In this document: positions 1 to 12,576 of the stretch, piece by piece | Layout of the letters: each line of letters starts with the position of its first letter | How positions within the stretch are numbered: position 1 is the stretch's first letter | From: Xiphydria camelus | Lineage: Eukaryota; Arthropoda; Insecta; Hymenoptera; Xiphydriidae | Assembly (NCBI GenBank): GCA_963678675.1 | Contig: OY783197.1 | Location: forward strand, 18,949,444 to 19,013,443 | Length of the DNA: 64,000 nucleotides | Direction of reading: 5' to 3' | Program-made: the position numbers and the translations under genes | Notes under the pieces: generated by a model | Told to the model about the DNA's origin: nothing | Seen by the model: the letters and a program-made list of their open reading frames with translations, nothing else | The model's database searches: none

Positions 1-876
1 GATAACTGTCGACCCATCTATTTTATCGCGAAGAATCGAATTTGCGGAGAATTTATTTGCGGTAAGCAATTTATTCAGAACGAGTTCCCCTAACACGAGC
101 AAATAATTCTTCCGAACGAATTGCCGAGTGATTTTCGCCGGGAGCTATATACGCGGGGAATGAGAAATTTTAATTTACCCGCGTCGTTTCAGCCTCCTTT
201 ATATTCAATAATCGATCGAATTCGTTCGCGCCTCTATGAATGGAAAATAAGAAAAAAGTAGTCGTCGTACGAGGAAAAAATACCTCGACCGGGTTCATCG
301 ACTGAGGCACGAGCAACGCGTCGTCCACGGGTAGGTGTAAGCGACGGTTCGCGTGTGAGAAATTTGGTCGGGCGAAAGAGAAATGGGTGAGAGGGTTCGC
401 GCGCGGGCGCCTCTCCGGTGATTATATCGATCCTCCGAATGCGGAGGGAGAGAGAGAGAGAGAGACGGCTAGCTCGAAACGCGTCACGGCTGAAAGGACC
501 GCTGCATCGAGCGAGAAGGGTACGAGGGCGAAAAATTGAGGGAGGGGCGGAAACAAGCTGACGACTTTATAAGAGAGCGAACGAAAGCCGACTCTCGCCG
601 CTTCTAATTACACGGCTGGAGATCGCGCGAAATCGTCGACGACGTCCCGCGCGGCCTCCCTCGGGAGCGTTCCAATCTGCACCCCCCCACCCCCCCCATG
701 GCTACGACGATTCCCCCGCTGACGTATGTTTTAACCATCGCAGCCCCCCCCTCTCTCTCTCTCTTCCCTAATTTCGTTCGCTTCCGTCCGCTTTTCCCCT
801 TTTTCCTCTTTCTTTATCCGGAATGGAATTGAATGCGTGTCTAAAACATTGCTGTATCATCATACCCCCTATGCCA
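1..876. other. Gene-free stretch, CpG-rich
   Basis: No open frame or splice pair here is convincing. The stretch is CpG-rich around 290-660. It holds a short GA tract, a poly-C tract near 681-698 and a CT tract near 748-765. Nothing identifies a promoter beyond the base composition. Confidence 0.5.
448..465. repeat. (GA)n microsatellite
   Basis: A short uninterrupted GA dinucleotide run inside a CpG-rich block. Similar, longer runs recur at 12509 and 38672. Confidence 0.9.
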
Positions 877-878
877 TA

Positions 879-1080
879 CGAGGCTGAACTGACTCGCCAG
901 GAAAGAAACTTTAATCACTATTATCTCATTACCCATGCGCATTTGACCCATATCCGCATAATACTTTTTTGAAGATTACATTTCAATCTACAATAAAGTC
1001 TTATGTCAATGTAGGCTAAATTTGTATAGATAACGAGATAATAGAGTGACTGAAGTTTCTTTCCTTGCAAGTCAGTTTAG
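879..1080. mobile_element. Mariner-like MITE, short copy
   Basis: The left end after a TA at 877-878 reads into CAGGAAAGAAACTTTAATCA. The right end is its reverse complement, with CTTTCCTTGCAAGTCAG before a TATATG. The same arms occur in the element at 7773-8216, so the two are members of one TIR family. There is no coding capacity. TA flanks suggest Tc1/mariner-type mobilisation, but no transposase is present to prove it. The exact right boundary is uncertain by a few bases. Confidence 0.7.
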
Positions 1081-1542
1081 TATATGCTCCGTTCTTCTTT
1101 CCTTTTCTCTTTCTTTCCATACTGTTTACTCCGAATGAAATATATCGTCGGTTTATCTTCGCCTCTCGCCATATCCCCCCGCGATTCCCTCGGAACTACC
1201 ACATCGGAGGCACGGGACCTTCGCGACCAGCGAGCGAGAAACTTTATACCTATACTCCCCCTCGGACATCCCGCGGAGCCTGAAAAGATCGTCTCTCCGC
1301 ACCGCGCGACCGCTCCGAGTTCGCTCGTAAGTCACGATTAGGCATGGGATATGTACGAAGTGGAAACGAGGAGAAAATATAAATTAATGTACCGCCCCTA
1401 GCGTTGCAGCGCGAAGGAACGCGCGCGGGCTGGAAATCCGGGAGGGCCGCGCGCGAGAAATGCACGCATCATTCGCTAGGAAGAGTGAAAAGGGGCGTAA
1501 CGCGATGCTTTATTATGTTCTCTCTATAGAATTTTTAGAGCG

Positions 1543-1565
1543 CGAGAGAGAGAGAGAGAGAGAGA
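1543..1565. repeat. (GA)n microsatellite
   Basis: An uninterrupted GA run at the end of a CpG-rich patch. Confidence 0.9.
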
Positions 1566-3196
1566 CAAGGGTGATTTGGTGAAAGGGAAAGTGTCGAATT
1601 AATGATTGTTCAACTCGTTTTCCTTGTCATTTTTTTTTCAACAAAATTTATACAATTTTGAAGATCCATAAATATGACAAATATCTATAACTGAATCGAT
1701 AATTGAATTGAAAGAAAAGTTCGTTATGTAACGTTTCGAAGCGAATAAATAAATAAATACGACAGATATCCATAACTGACTTTGTTGCTGAATAAATTGC
1801 GACGACTTATAGATACCAAAAAAAGTTATTCTGTAATATCGTATGTTTCGAAGTGTATTGATGCGAATTGCGTAGATCTCAAGTTCCCCGAGTGTTAGAA
1901 ACAATAAAGATCATTATCACCGAAAAGTTCGACATCCGAATCCTGCATCCCATCCTCGTCAGTCCCTTCCCCCCGGAGATCCTCGTATACCATCGCAAAA
2001 GGCAAGGTTCGGCTCTTGGCGCGCGATCTAGCGAACTTTTTATCAATCCGTATACGTGGGTGGTACCGCGTGCATGTTTATGCGACCATCGGAAGGATTT
2101 ACGAGCCATCGCGATCGAACCTCGACGCCCGACGCGCGTATAAAGTTTCCCCTCGCGATAAATCCGGCAGTTGACCCCCCACGGCAGAGGGTTGCTGCAG
2201 CTGCTTCCCGTCGTCGGTTTCGTAAGGTGAATACATCGGGCTGAAATTGAGCGTTAATCGAGATGTCGATGCAGTTCGATCGACGCTGAATTAGGTGCGG
2301 TAAATTTATTTGTAATTTTTTAGCGGCGCTTATGAATAATAAGAAATACCAAATATTTTTTATTTGGAGGATTTCGGTGGTCGTTGTCGTTATCGCTATC
2401 GCTTTAACTATTATCATATTTTCGATACGCATCGGCGTTTTGCAAACGTTACAGCAATCTGCTTCATCGGAGCGGATATCACGTTCCGACGCTACGATCC
2501 GTAATGACACGAAATTTCAAATTTCAATTCATCCGATTTTCGCCATCGACCCATAAACAAATGTCTAGTTAAAAATATATTTTTTTTCAAACTATATTCC
2601 GTTTCCGCGCGTGCACATATTTTAGTACATACTGCGAGAGTCTCTCAATATCCGGGTAGTGATATTTAATTTCAGACTTATATTTATGAGACAGACTGCG
2701 GAATGTGTCGATAATAAACTAGACAGTATGGTTTATACGTCAAATGCAGCAGAATCACGTATTTTCAACCAAATCCTAATTACACCTAACGACTAGTGCC
2801 AAGGTTTCCGTAAAAATTGTCTCGAATATCCGAAATAGAACGACTATCTTATCGAGGAAATTACCAGAGCGTTATATTTCCTCATTCCGGCAAAATTAGG
2901 TCAACTGGTAGAAGGAATCATCTTCCAATTTACGTTCCGCTGATTAAACACGCGCTGCATTCGGAGGATCTGCCGTGCGTGGGCGAGAGATTCTCTTTTG
3001 ATTATCTCGATTCAACGCGGATGAATACGAACTGCGTTGGTTGGACGAGTATAAGAAAGTCGACGTGGATTTATTTATGTAAACATGCTCCTGCACATCG
3101 GCTCTCTTACACGCGTCTCACCGACGCGACGATAAATTTTAAATCGTTGTCTTTTCACGGTAATGTGCTTCCTATAAAAGTACCTAATAAATATGT

Positions 3197-3455
3197 TTTC
3201 CGCGCGATATACATCCGTTTATTACTTTTCAAAGAACTCCGATACAAACTTTAGATACTTTACACCCCGTCGTATCTTCGGATAGAAGCGTAAAAAAACC
3301 TGTGCACGATAATCCAAAGTTTCAAGTGTATATTCGACAAGTATATACTTTCGTGCAATATAAACTCGTAAACATATTTTGCGGGCGTTTACCACTTTTC
3401 CACAAACGTCGATATAAACTTCGGACATTTCTATATCCCCTCGATTCCTCAGACA
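3197..3455. repeat. Diverged local duplication
   Basis: The segment around 3197-3290 aligns by eye with 3370-3455. Both carry an ACTTTTC core, then a CGATAYAAACTT block, then a C-rich patch. The spacing is about 175 bases. Divergence is high and the edges are unclear. Confidence 0.45.
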
Positions 3456-3700
3456 AAACCGAATGTTATACGTTACTTTCCACGAAGAAGCTAATAATCA
3501 AAAACATCAAATACACGACAATCATCGCAAAGTATGAATTAAAAACGTCAATTATCATACACTATTGAACATCTGTGTTACAATTTTATTTTCAAAAATA
3601 TTTCAATCACTCCAAAACGCGTGTTTGGAATGTATTATAATATGACAGAATCGAACTAAATCGGACCTACACTGATTGTGAGAGAAATAAATAATTGTTA

Positions 3701-4264
3701 GTGCCCGAAAAAAAAGTTTCTTGTATCAAGAATATATGTGACTTTACAAATTTCAAAGAATACAGATTCTTGATCGAAGAATATATATTCTTGATTCAAG
3801 AATACCGTCGTGGGAACAAGAAATTCTTACTGCACAAAAAAAGCAATAACCTGAGTTTGTCAAATATTTTCTTGCACGAAAAAACCATGGCTTGATCCTG
3901 CAATTATATCATGTTTTTTATTGAAGAAAAGATTTTGTTGACACCTCACGGAGAAAAACGGGACGCAGTTTTAAGTCAAAATTACAGTGCTGTAGTTAAA
4001 AATTCGAAGTGTTACTTGACAAATACTCATTGCGCATCGGATTACTGTAAGAATAGGAAAAATCGAAATAAAGTGTTTTTCACTAGGTATGCAAATTTTT
4101 CATTACTAATTTACTGAGTTTTACTAAATGCTTTATAAATTGATCACTTAAAAATCAGAAATTATCAACTTGCTTCAGCTCAACTATATACTAGTATTTT
4201 TAACTCAAATGTTCAAGTACAACTTCTTATACTCGTAATTTGAGCTCCATTTTTCTCCGAGCAC
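3701..4264. mobile_element. TIR element with TTCTTGATTCAAGAA repeats
   Basis: The left end GTGCCCGAAAAAAAAG and the right end (reverse complement GTGCTCGGAGAAAAATGG) are inverted. The first 200 bases contain several copies of the short palindrome TTCTTGATTCAAGAA and variants. A related, larger element with the same internal palindromes lies at 45131-45981. There is no coding capacity. The superfamily is not identifiable from the sequence. Confidence 0.5.
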
Positions 4265-6177
4265 CAATTACATATCTTTCTCAATGTAGGTACGTTGACG
4301 CTAAAATTAAAGCGAAAATATCCAATAGTCCGAAACTTTACCCAGTTAACTCCGCGCGATCGTAAATCACTCGAAACGCGAATCGCTTTCCGGTCGATCG
4401 ACGTAAGCCCGTCCGGGATAAACGCCTCCGGCGTATACCTCGCGCGTCGTCCTATCCCCGCAGAGCGACAACGACGGCGACAACGGATGTATTACGGTCG
4501 GATATCGATTCGCTGTGTTGGTCGAGGTCGTCACACCGGTCATACGATCCCCGCGCCTATAAACGCGTCGGCCGCGTGTGTTTGTCGTTCCAAATGTGCA
4601 CCATCGGTACCCCGTGTCACCGCGAGCGCGAGGTATGCGAGCCCTCACGCACACCTATGTACACGCTCGGCTGGAGACACGAATCGGGCGTACCTACTCG
4701 CGCCCCGCTATCACCTATCGATTCACCGGTGGATTAAACGCGCCGCCGGGGATCTCAATTATTTAGTTCCCCTTCGGATGACGGTAATTACCGAGTTCGC
4801 GGCACCGACCGGGGAAGGGTGCGATCTTGTTCGAGGTCTCGCTGATTTCACGCCGGGTCACGGCGAGAAGTTGTGCGTGTCGCACGGATTCACCTGATAT
4901 GAGGTACTTGCTGCCGCCGGATGCTGGGAACGAGGGAGGCGCGGCGCGTATTCTTCGGCTATGCAGGTTGAAATAGTTGGAAGATTTATCAAAGCTTCTC
5001 GATCGAATTTTGTAATGGACAATAAATCGCTTGGCTGTATCATCGCAGAAAATAAAAAGCACGTTTATTGGGATAATTCTGAATCTTCCAAAAAGAAAGA
5101 AACATCCGAAGAATTTTTATTTCCTTAACTTGTCATTGACCTGTAAAATTCTCGAGCAACTATAAATCTCTTACACTCTCATGGCAACAGAAAATTTAAG
5201 TTTCGCAAACTAAATTAAAATCTGTAAGAAAATGTACCCCTAAGCTGTTATTATCTTTCCCCGAATTTTTCTCCGACCCACCAAATTTTCTAGCGATTAC
5301 AGACCTTCCATGTACTCTGATCTGACAAAAAAGACTAAATTTCGCACAATAAATTAATATTTATGAAAAGGAAAATATAACCCGTTTTTAATTTTCCCTG
5401 AAAACCTTCAATCAAACCCGCGCCGCGCTTTATTTCGAGTTCGTAGAGTAAATATCCGCTCGACGCGATGCGAACGTGAAACACGTAACAGGTGCACTTC
5501 GATATTCCACGATTATTATTTTTTTTAAATCGTTCAACATCAGCTTTCGATATTCACATTTCCGTATTAAAATATCTACCATATTCGGATATATGAAAAA
5601 TCTCGCGCGGATCGAACCTCGCGCTGTTGCGTTCACACGTCATCCCGTTTATTCCGCATTTGTTCCGCGCACTTTCCGAACGAGTAATTTTCATTGAGCT
5701 GTTGAAAGATATGTCGTGAGCGTGACGCTCGAAATCCGGAAAAAAAAGCGCCGCGCGTTCGACTCGTAAACACGCGACGCATTCGGTGTCGCTGGAGACG
5801 ACGCGTGGCCCGATTAAACCGCTTTTATAAATAGGCAGGCGCCCCTCTATTGAAACGTCATTTTCTGCACGTATCGCTGCCGCCGGGCGACGACGGCGCT
5901 GCTGGCGCTATATCGTAAGTCAACAGCCGTCGTACGTAGAGCTCGGAACGACCGACGTAGTCGCGCACTCGGCATATCTCCTTTAAAACGAGTTCAACTC
6001 CGGGCGGTGTAAATCCGTCCGCGGCGTTGAACGTTAAATGAAATCCGGGGAGCGACGCGATTCGAAGTTTCTCGATGGCGAGGAGATCCCGATGGTCTGG
6101 ATGATTCTTTACAGCTTCCGCTCTGACGGTAATCATTGGGTTTATGTATGCACGTACGGTAGAGTCTGCAGTTTCGA
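4265..6177. other. Gene-free stretch with CpG-rich blocks
   Basis: A CpG-rich block at 4350-4960 holds the longest open frame of the window (4295-4897, 200 codons), which has no domain, signal peptide or splice context. AT-rich DNA at 5060-5420 contains two diverged direct repeats near 5200 and 5338 (TTTCGCA followed by an AATTAA block). A second CpG-rich block lies at 5700-6130. Confidence 0.5.
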
Positions 6178-6850
6178 GGTACGGTCGAACCTCGATTAGC
6201 CGAACGCTTCTGCACCGTATCCGAACGTTCGATTATCCAAACTGAATTAGGATGGCCGCTCAATTCCATTCACAATATTCCCCAACTTTTCCCGGTTTTC
6301 CTGAGTATGAAATTAATACAAATTCTCAGTTGGCTGTATTTAGGTACATAAATTATAATTTTATAATAAAATTCGTAGATACGTTGTCTCTATATTTCAA
6401 TAGCTTGTTAGATACTGCTTAGGTTAATGTGACATCATAATTTTAATCGAAGTTAGTACAAAAACATAAAATATATACCTAACTGAAAAGAAGAATTTCC
6501 AAAACTCTCGGGATCTATCAAAAGTTCCCCGACCACCGTGTAAATTTGATTTTTTTTTATCGCGTCACTTTTTACAAAATACAAGTACGATCTCTTTTTT
6601 TGAACATCTAGTAGCTATAGCTGATTCTCCAGAAATGGTAACCAAAGGTACACGATTACTTCAAACTCCTGCGATAGATTAAAAACTTGTAATTTTATCA
6701 TTTGTTAATTATGTTCCAATGTCTGGTAATCTTATGTTTGTTGAGCAAATAAAAAATGTTTTAATATAAAATTCATGCTCTCAGTTATTTCAGTAGGTTT
6801 CAAACTACTTGTTCGATTATCCGAACGCGGACCGGTCCCAATTAGTTCGA
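6178..6850. mobile_element. Pogo/Tigger-like element remnant
   Basis: The left edge reads GGTCGAACCTCGATTAGCCG next to a TA. The motif TTCGATTATCCRAAC recurs inside at about 6228 and, at the right side, at 6811-6828. Terminal and subterminal copies of CGAACCTCGATTATCCGAAC are typical of pogo-like elements; that assignment is from memory of the motif. The interior is AT-rich without a transposase and holds pieces resembling the repeat at 8963-9250, so it may be composite. Confidence 0.45.
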
Positions 6851-7770
6851 ATAATCCATACTTCGAAGGCGTCCCCTACTTTTTGGGCTCTCTTTCCTCT
6901 GCATAGTCAATTGCTGCGGCTGCCATGGCTAATTTGCAAGCAGCGCCGTGGCGAGAATCTTTCTGATCGATCGCGAGAGAGGGTATTAAGTAACTATGTA
7001 TACTTAGATATTGCTCGAAGCTGTATACTCTGCAATGCGGGTCAAAAGTTCACGGATAACGAAAGTAATCGCTACGCCGAAGTGTAGACAAAGAAGTCAA
7101 CTCGAACCACTCGTATTCTCCGTTGCACCCGCACAGAATCGATATATCCAAGGCGAAGCCTTGTTTCGAAACAATTGCAAATGCTAAGCGAGCGCTGCAG
7201 CTTAATTTGATTTGACAAAAAAAAACAGAAGCACCGACAACAACCATTTATACCCATTCCAACGTGGCTCTCGTAAAAGCTGGCAATTCTTAACGGACCG
7301 GAGTACTCGGGGCAAAAGCGAGTCGCGCGTGTATATATACACGCTAGAGAGCCAAAACCGACAGTGTTATCTCATTACAAGGCGCTGCAGCTCGTTAGAA
7401 GCGCGCGGTGCTGGCAAAGCGCGGAGAGCCGTCGTGCATTGCATTTCGTCGGCGGGCGCCTATACTTACCTATGTATGTATATTTATGGCCGTTATTAGT
7501 CGACGAGGCCACGGCGGCGCGGAAAACGCGGCGCTCGGCGAAAGATTGATATTGCGCTCGCGCTTCTGCTGCCAGAAAAATTGCTGGGTTGAATTTCGAT
7601 AGGGAATCGCGCGAAGAGGGAGGTCAATGCACTTTGGTGCCTTTTAGGGGAATCACTTGACGATGATAATAATCGTAGGGTGTTATTGCTTTGTTATTTT
7701 ATGTTAAGGCTTCGTAATAATTTGTATGGTAATAATGAAGAAAGAGATGCGGATTCGAGTTAATGTATCA
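6851..7770. other. Gene-free stretch
   Basis: Mixed composition, with a CpG-rich patch at 7290-7570. Overlapping short open frames are present on both strands. I see no splice pair or domain. Confidence 0.5.
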
Positions 7771-7772
7771 TA

Positions 7773-8216
7773 TGAGGCTAAAGTTATTCGCCAGGAAAGA
7801 AACTTCAGTCACTATTACCTCGTTATCTATGAGCTTTTGGCTGATATTTGTACAATACTTTTTTGTACAAATGTAGGCCTGAAGTTCACAAATAATGTGA
7901 TAATAATTAAGGAGTGTAACTTCTAATTAGTCCAAGTGCCAGTTTAATGAAATTTTGGATTTTGTTGTGAAAAGTGTCTATGTGCCAAGGCCAATGTTCC
8001 TTTAAATGCGCTAAATGCCGTTTGAAGTTAAGATGTTTCGTATGAATAAAGCTTATTTTTGTATTAGTCTTTTATTTTTTAATTCAAACAATTTATATCA
8101 CTAAACGCTATTAACGATTTTTGGCGCATAGACTAATTAGAAGTTACACTCTTTAATTATCAAAGACTTTCTAAACTAATTGTGATCGAAGTTTCTTTCC
8201 TGGTGAGTAAGCCTCA
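7773..8216. mobile_element. Mariner-like MITE, long copy
   Basis: A 444-bp element flanked by TA (7771-7772 and 8217-8218). Both ends read TGAGGCT and then the conserved block CAGGAAAGAAACTTC in inverted orientation. A second, inner inverted pair (GAGTGTAACTTCTAATTAGTC at 7913 and its complement near 8130-8155) makes most of the element palindromic. It shares terminal arms with the element at 879-1080. No transposase frame is present. Confidence 0.8.
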
Positions 8217-9785
8217 TATGGTATAGAAAGTTTTTAATGCCACTAAAAATCGATGAAAATATGAAAAAAATGAAAAACGATGAAACGGAGACAAGCAAAA
8301 TGAACGGGACAGTTTGGCCTCTGATTACAACGATTAGAAATAGTAGCCAGGAGTCAATTATCTAATTTATTCCATTTACTCCTCCTCCCGGAAGAGTCGT
8401 ATTTCTATTTCGGTGCTTCCTACTCTCTCTCTCGTCGAAGGATATTTTCTTTTTTTTCTCGAACGGTACAGCCGGCTGGTTTATACCCAGACAATGGTCA
8501 CTCGCGTGCTCGGCATATTAACGAAGTACGCGAGAGATATAGCTACACTTCGTTAGCAGCTGGAAATGTATATGGGAGATTCTGGAAAGGCCGTAAAAAT
8601 GGTAGTAAAGATCCTTTCGATTTCCCGACGCTTGGCAATCTTCTCCAGGTACTTCGTAAAAGCGGCTCTTATTTGCGCGCGTTTGTACACTTATGTATAG
8701 AGTCACGATGAGAGAGAGTGTATGAATGTAGGTATACTGGCGAGGAAACTGTATGGAAGGATACACCGCAATAAATTGTATATGCAGTTCGCTTAATTTA
8801 TATGTCAGATATTATTAATTATTTACAACTTAGAGTTCATTGCCATCCATATTTAATCATTCTACATTATTTATCAGGTTAGCTATATATAGTATTTTTT
8901 TCCACGTATAAAATAATTACCGCAGTATCTGAACAGCCATAAAAATTCATTTAATAAATTTTACTCAGGGTTCTTACTGGTCAAATTTGTTTTTCATATA
9001 AGTACGTCGTTAATTTGTTGAAGACTTTATCCAGTAGCTGTTTTTCGTTATTCCATCCAACAATTTCAATTATATTGTAATATGTCCGGCTATCATAGGA
9101 CGTGCCCTTTATGTTCGCTAATAATCTCGATATTGCGAAAGTACTTCGGGGTTATCCTGTTAGACGTCAAATCGCTCGCTTATAATTTCCAGTAGAAATT
9201 CAACATTTCCTGACATTTCCCGGTTTTCCAGATCTGTAAAACCACCGTGAATATTACTTCATGGCATGGCTGAATGCTACTGAAAATAAACATGTAGTCC
9301 AGTCCTGGAATAAAATTTATTTTTAAAAAACCATACTATCTTACGCCTGTGTGAAATATCTGCGCGTAGAATTAACGCAGGTACGAAGGAGAAGCGGATA
9401 CAAGACTCCGACCTGTATACAAAAGGCGGAAGCACGCGCGCAGGATGTGGAAAATAGCCGGGCATCGGGCGGCTTTTATTGCGTAAGCGGATGCGAAAAG
9501 GGAGATACAGCACGCATGTTTCTCCATATACTTGCGTCGCACGCACGTGTAGGAGGAGTATGCACGCGGCAAGTACATACGTCCCCACGCGGAAATACGT
9601 ACATCTAGCTGAGTTACTCGCGCGCAGCTGGTTGTGCGTGTTATGCATATAGTTTCTATATACAGATATTTTCGCGCGTGTTCGCGGATATATACATACA
9701 AGTATTTATAGAACCCGCACGATGCAATCGATAGCGAAATAAATGTATTGCAGATACATTCAATTCGGATGCGATTACTCCGATA
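8217..9785. other. Gene-free stretch
   Basis: AT-rich DNA with a CpG-rich patch near 9400-9620. Overlapping open frames of 123 and 138 codons on the minus strand (9277-9788) show no domain. A dispersed repeat lies at 8963-9250. Confidence 0.5.
8963..9250 (+). repeat. Dispersed repeat, CAGGGTTCTTAC family
   Basis: It starts with CAGGGTTCTTACTGGTCAAA and ends with TTTCCCGGTTTTCCAGATCT then AACCACCGTG. The same blocks occur at 6270-6540 (TTTTCCCGGTTTTCCTGAG, GACCACCGTG) and in the insertion at 18704-19188 (CAGGGTTCTCAC, TTTTCCCAGTTCTCCAGGTC). No coding capacity. The class is unknown. Confidence 0.5.
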
Positions 9786-9983
9786 CACTGAGAAAAAAAA
9801 GATTATAAATTATTCTGTTAGAAAGATAATCTGAGTACGAAAGGTAAAGTAGATCAAAAATTATCCCCCCTCTTCCAGGGTTTAAAATTCAACCTTCTTT
9901 AGGATAATTTTTGATATAATTTACCTTTCGTACTCAGATTATCCTTCTAACAGAATAATTGTTAATCTTTTTTTTTCTCAGTG
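9786..9983. mobile_element. 198-bp foldback MITE
   Basis: Two arms of about 80 bases are near-perfect reverse complements, from CACTGAGAAAAAAAAGATTA at the left to the matching end at 9983. The element is flanked by TA on both sides (9784-9785 and 9984-9985). The loop is about 35 bases. The terminus CACTGAGAAAAA recurs on several other families of this window. A transcript would fold into one long hairpin. No coding capacity. Confidence 0.85.
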
Positions 9984-10656
9984 TACCTGTGAGTTTTCGA
10001 TAAATATTTGTACGAATCTTCTTGTAGGCAGAGGTGAAATCTTCGACAAAAAAAGTGTGGAATCCACTTTGGATAAAAAGAGTCGTTACGCAACGAGTTA
10101 ATTATGACTGAATTACGACCGCGCTAACGTAGAGTTTTACATGTCGGAATTGGCCTACTAATTGGCTGAATCTGACGGTAATTTAACGAGGATACGGCTT
10201 GAAAAAGAGAGGAACAAAAATCTTTCGTGGAAACGCCACCGAAAATAAATCGCGTGGCAGCGAACGCAGTGATCTCGAGGCGCAGTTCGAACGTCGAGGC
10301 GTGAAGTTATTGCCGGAAATCGACTCGAAGCTCCGCGATGCATTATCTACACGCACCCCTGCAGCGTACAGTGCGTGCGGGCAATCACCGGTGCAGCGGT
10401 ATTGCTGCACGACTCTCGATGCTTTTTCCTGGCTCGGGAGAATTGCAGGAGAGCCTTGCACTTGAACGTATCTCGCTTCCCACGGTATTTAACAAGTACT
10501 CACGGTGCACGGGAAACAGGGACTTCTTTCGGAGCAATAAATTACAATTCTTGGGAAGATGCAATCGCGATGCGACTGTATATGGGATTGGTAGCTCCGA
10601 AAATGATTGATTAGTGCATTTTTGTTCGATTACGTAATAATATTAGCTTTAATACC
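9984..10656. other. Gene-free stretch
   Basis: Moderately CpG-rich. Open frames of 60-92 codons overlap on both strands at 10158-10614 and show no domain or splice context. Confidence 0.5.
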
Positions 10657-10871
10657 GCACGGAAAAAAATTAATCATATAGGATTCACAAAGTTTGTGGT
10701 AATTCTCGGGACAAGGTCAGCTTATTTTTACGATAACTACGATTTTCGTAAAAATTACAGCAACGCTTGCAACTTCTACAAATTTTACCATAAATTTTAC
10801 TAAAATTCTTGGCCTTTTTCCAAAATTTACCACAAACTTTGTAAATTCTACGATTTATTCTTTTTCCGTGA
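10657..10871. mobile_element. MITE with ACAAAGTTTGTGGTAA arms
   Basis: The ends GCACGGAAAAAAATTAATCA and (reverse complement) GTCACGGAAAAAGAATAAAT are inverted, and both continue into ACAAAGTTTGTGGTAA. A second copy lies at 32480-32706 and an internal fragment at 57387-57440. No coding capacity. Confidence 0.7.
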
Positions 10872-11441
10872 CCGGAAAATATCCGCCGAGATTGTCGGTC
10901 ATCGAAAATCGAACTGTATAACTCGCATGAAACGCGCGGTCCGATTATACGACTTGCAACGAAGAGCAAAGTGTGTTATGTACATTCGAGCGTATAATTG
11001 AAAAGGAAGGTGCGAAGCTCCGTGTCGTTCGTCGTCGCAATGACCCAGAGAAAAAAAATCGTGCTACTAAATATTCATGCAGTTGCCAGGAACAGTTTCT
11101 CTCGCGAATCGAATATACCTAGCTGCAGCGCTCTCGTTTCTCGCGAGTCGAGCAGGGTGCGGTCGACGTGTGATATCATCGATAGATAATAGGCACCTGT
11201 TACACCCAGACCTGCCTATTTAGCTCGCAATTTCCGATAGAATCCGATGCATAATCATACTCGTAATGTAGATGTTCTCCATACGCATTTCATAATATAA
11301 ATATACTGTATTTTTATAAAATACTTTCGGTATTTAATAATAAAGCTATATTTTTCGAATAAAATAAAATATTTTCGATGTTAAGATAATACATTGATTC
11401 GAATTTTTCGTCGTATAAAATAAAATAATTCGTTATTCGTA
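10872..11441. other. Gene-free stretch
   Basis: AT-rich DNA with several AATAAAATA-like blocks at 11280-11440. No gene is seen. Confidence 0.5.
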
Positions 11442-12213
11442 CATAGAAAAAAAGAATTATTTGGATCCACTAAAAATTACTTGCGGGGTCGCAATTATTT
11501 ATTCACATCAATTTGATCTTTCTTCATATTAACCCTTTCGCTCACGACTTTTTTTAATTCACGATAAAATTCTTAAATTAAATTCTGTGGCTAGATAATA
11601 TTTTTTTATAACTTTAAACAAAAGAGGACATTTTTTAGTCTGTTTTTGAGTTTTATGATGCATTCAATAAATTGAAAACACTGATTTTTATGGCAAATTT
11701 CCCAAAAACCAGGAAATTTTATTGTGTCCAATCACTAAATTTAATTAAATTTATTGCTTTCTAAACGAAATATACTAATCCCCACTCAAAAATATTACAG
11801 TATTTTAGAATTATGTGATAATCGCACGACACACGTCTGACCACAAACGGTAATAAAGTGAACTGAAATTTTTAAATCACAGTTATGCTTCCAAACCGAC
11901 AACATAAACGGCGACACGGAGTTTTTACTTGATAGCAAAGAAGTGAAATAACGATGAGAAAGTTCTTAATTAAACAAAGTTTTCCAGATGGCGTTTAAAA
12001 ATGTTTAAAACTGGTGTATTCATTTGAATACGTGGTGAGCGAAAGGGTTAATTTGATATTTCTTCCTTGCAATCACATATTATACCATTCCATATGGTTG
12101 CAAGGAAGGGATATCAAATTGATGTGTTTAAAGATTTGATTGATATAAATAAACAATTACTTGCGACCTCGCAAGTAATTTTCAGTAGATCCGATTTATT
12201 CTTTCTCTCTGTG
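11442..12213. mobile_element. Foldback MITE split by a TTAA element
   Basis: The left end CATAGAAAAAAAGAATTATT and the right end (reverse complement CACAGAGAGAAAGAATAAAT) are inverted and flanked by TA. Both arms carry ATTACTTGCGRGGTCGCAA. The centre is a hairpin at 12052-12118 with arms around TTCCTTGCAA. About 519 bases at 11529-12051 are a later insertion, so the original element is about 253 bp. Confidence 0.75.
11529..12051. mobile_element. PiggyBac-like (TTAA) non-autonomous element, nested
   Basis: The insertion starts TTAACCCTTTCGCTCAC and ends with the exact reverse complement GTGAGCGAAAGGGTTAA, giving 13-bp TIRs directly inside TTAA. TTAA duplication with CCC-starting TIRs is the hallmark of piggyBac. 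The interior is AT-rich without an open frame. It interrupts the palindromic element at 11442-12213, so it inserted later. Confidence 0.8.
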
Positions 12214-12507
12214 TAATAAAGCAAAATCACAAATACTACCAATTCATAAAATTCATCGTAATACAAAATTTCTTACTACGTGACGTCCTGAGAGTGGAAG
12301 ATACAGGATATCGGACTGTATACAAAATACACCAGGTGCTCGAGTTACCCGGGTATATACGGGCATATCTGTAACGCGCAGTTGCTCGTCGAACTGCGAG
12401 AACTTTGAAACTCGGGTTAGCGGATATCTATGTCGGTCGGGGTATCGCCTGACAGTTTCCCCCCGCGGCTCGAAAATCTCCCGGGAAGAGGGACGAGAGA
12501 AGCGGCG

Positions 12508-12576
<69 letters not shown>

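Larger units (their letters stand above)
1081..3700. other. Gene-free stretch
   Basis: Mixed composition with a GA run at 1543-1565, a CpG-rich patch at 1200-1470 and AT-rich DNA afterwards. Open frames of up to 155 codons exist on both strands but overlap each other and show no domain. A 74-codon frame at 2332-2556 encodes a run of hydrophobic residues that could span a membrane, but it comes from a low-complexity GTC/ATC stretch. Confidence 0.5.

Noticed and set aside
2043..2510. 155-codon minus-strand frame
   Set aside because: It overlaps several frames on both strands. The translation has no domain, and a TTT run near the middle comes from simple repeats.
4295..4897. Open frame of 200 codons, the longest in the window
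   Set aside because: It lies in a CpG-rich, stop-poor block with open frames on the other strand too. The translation is Arg/Pro-rich without a domain, signal peptide or splice context.
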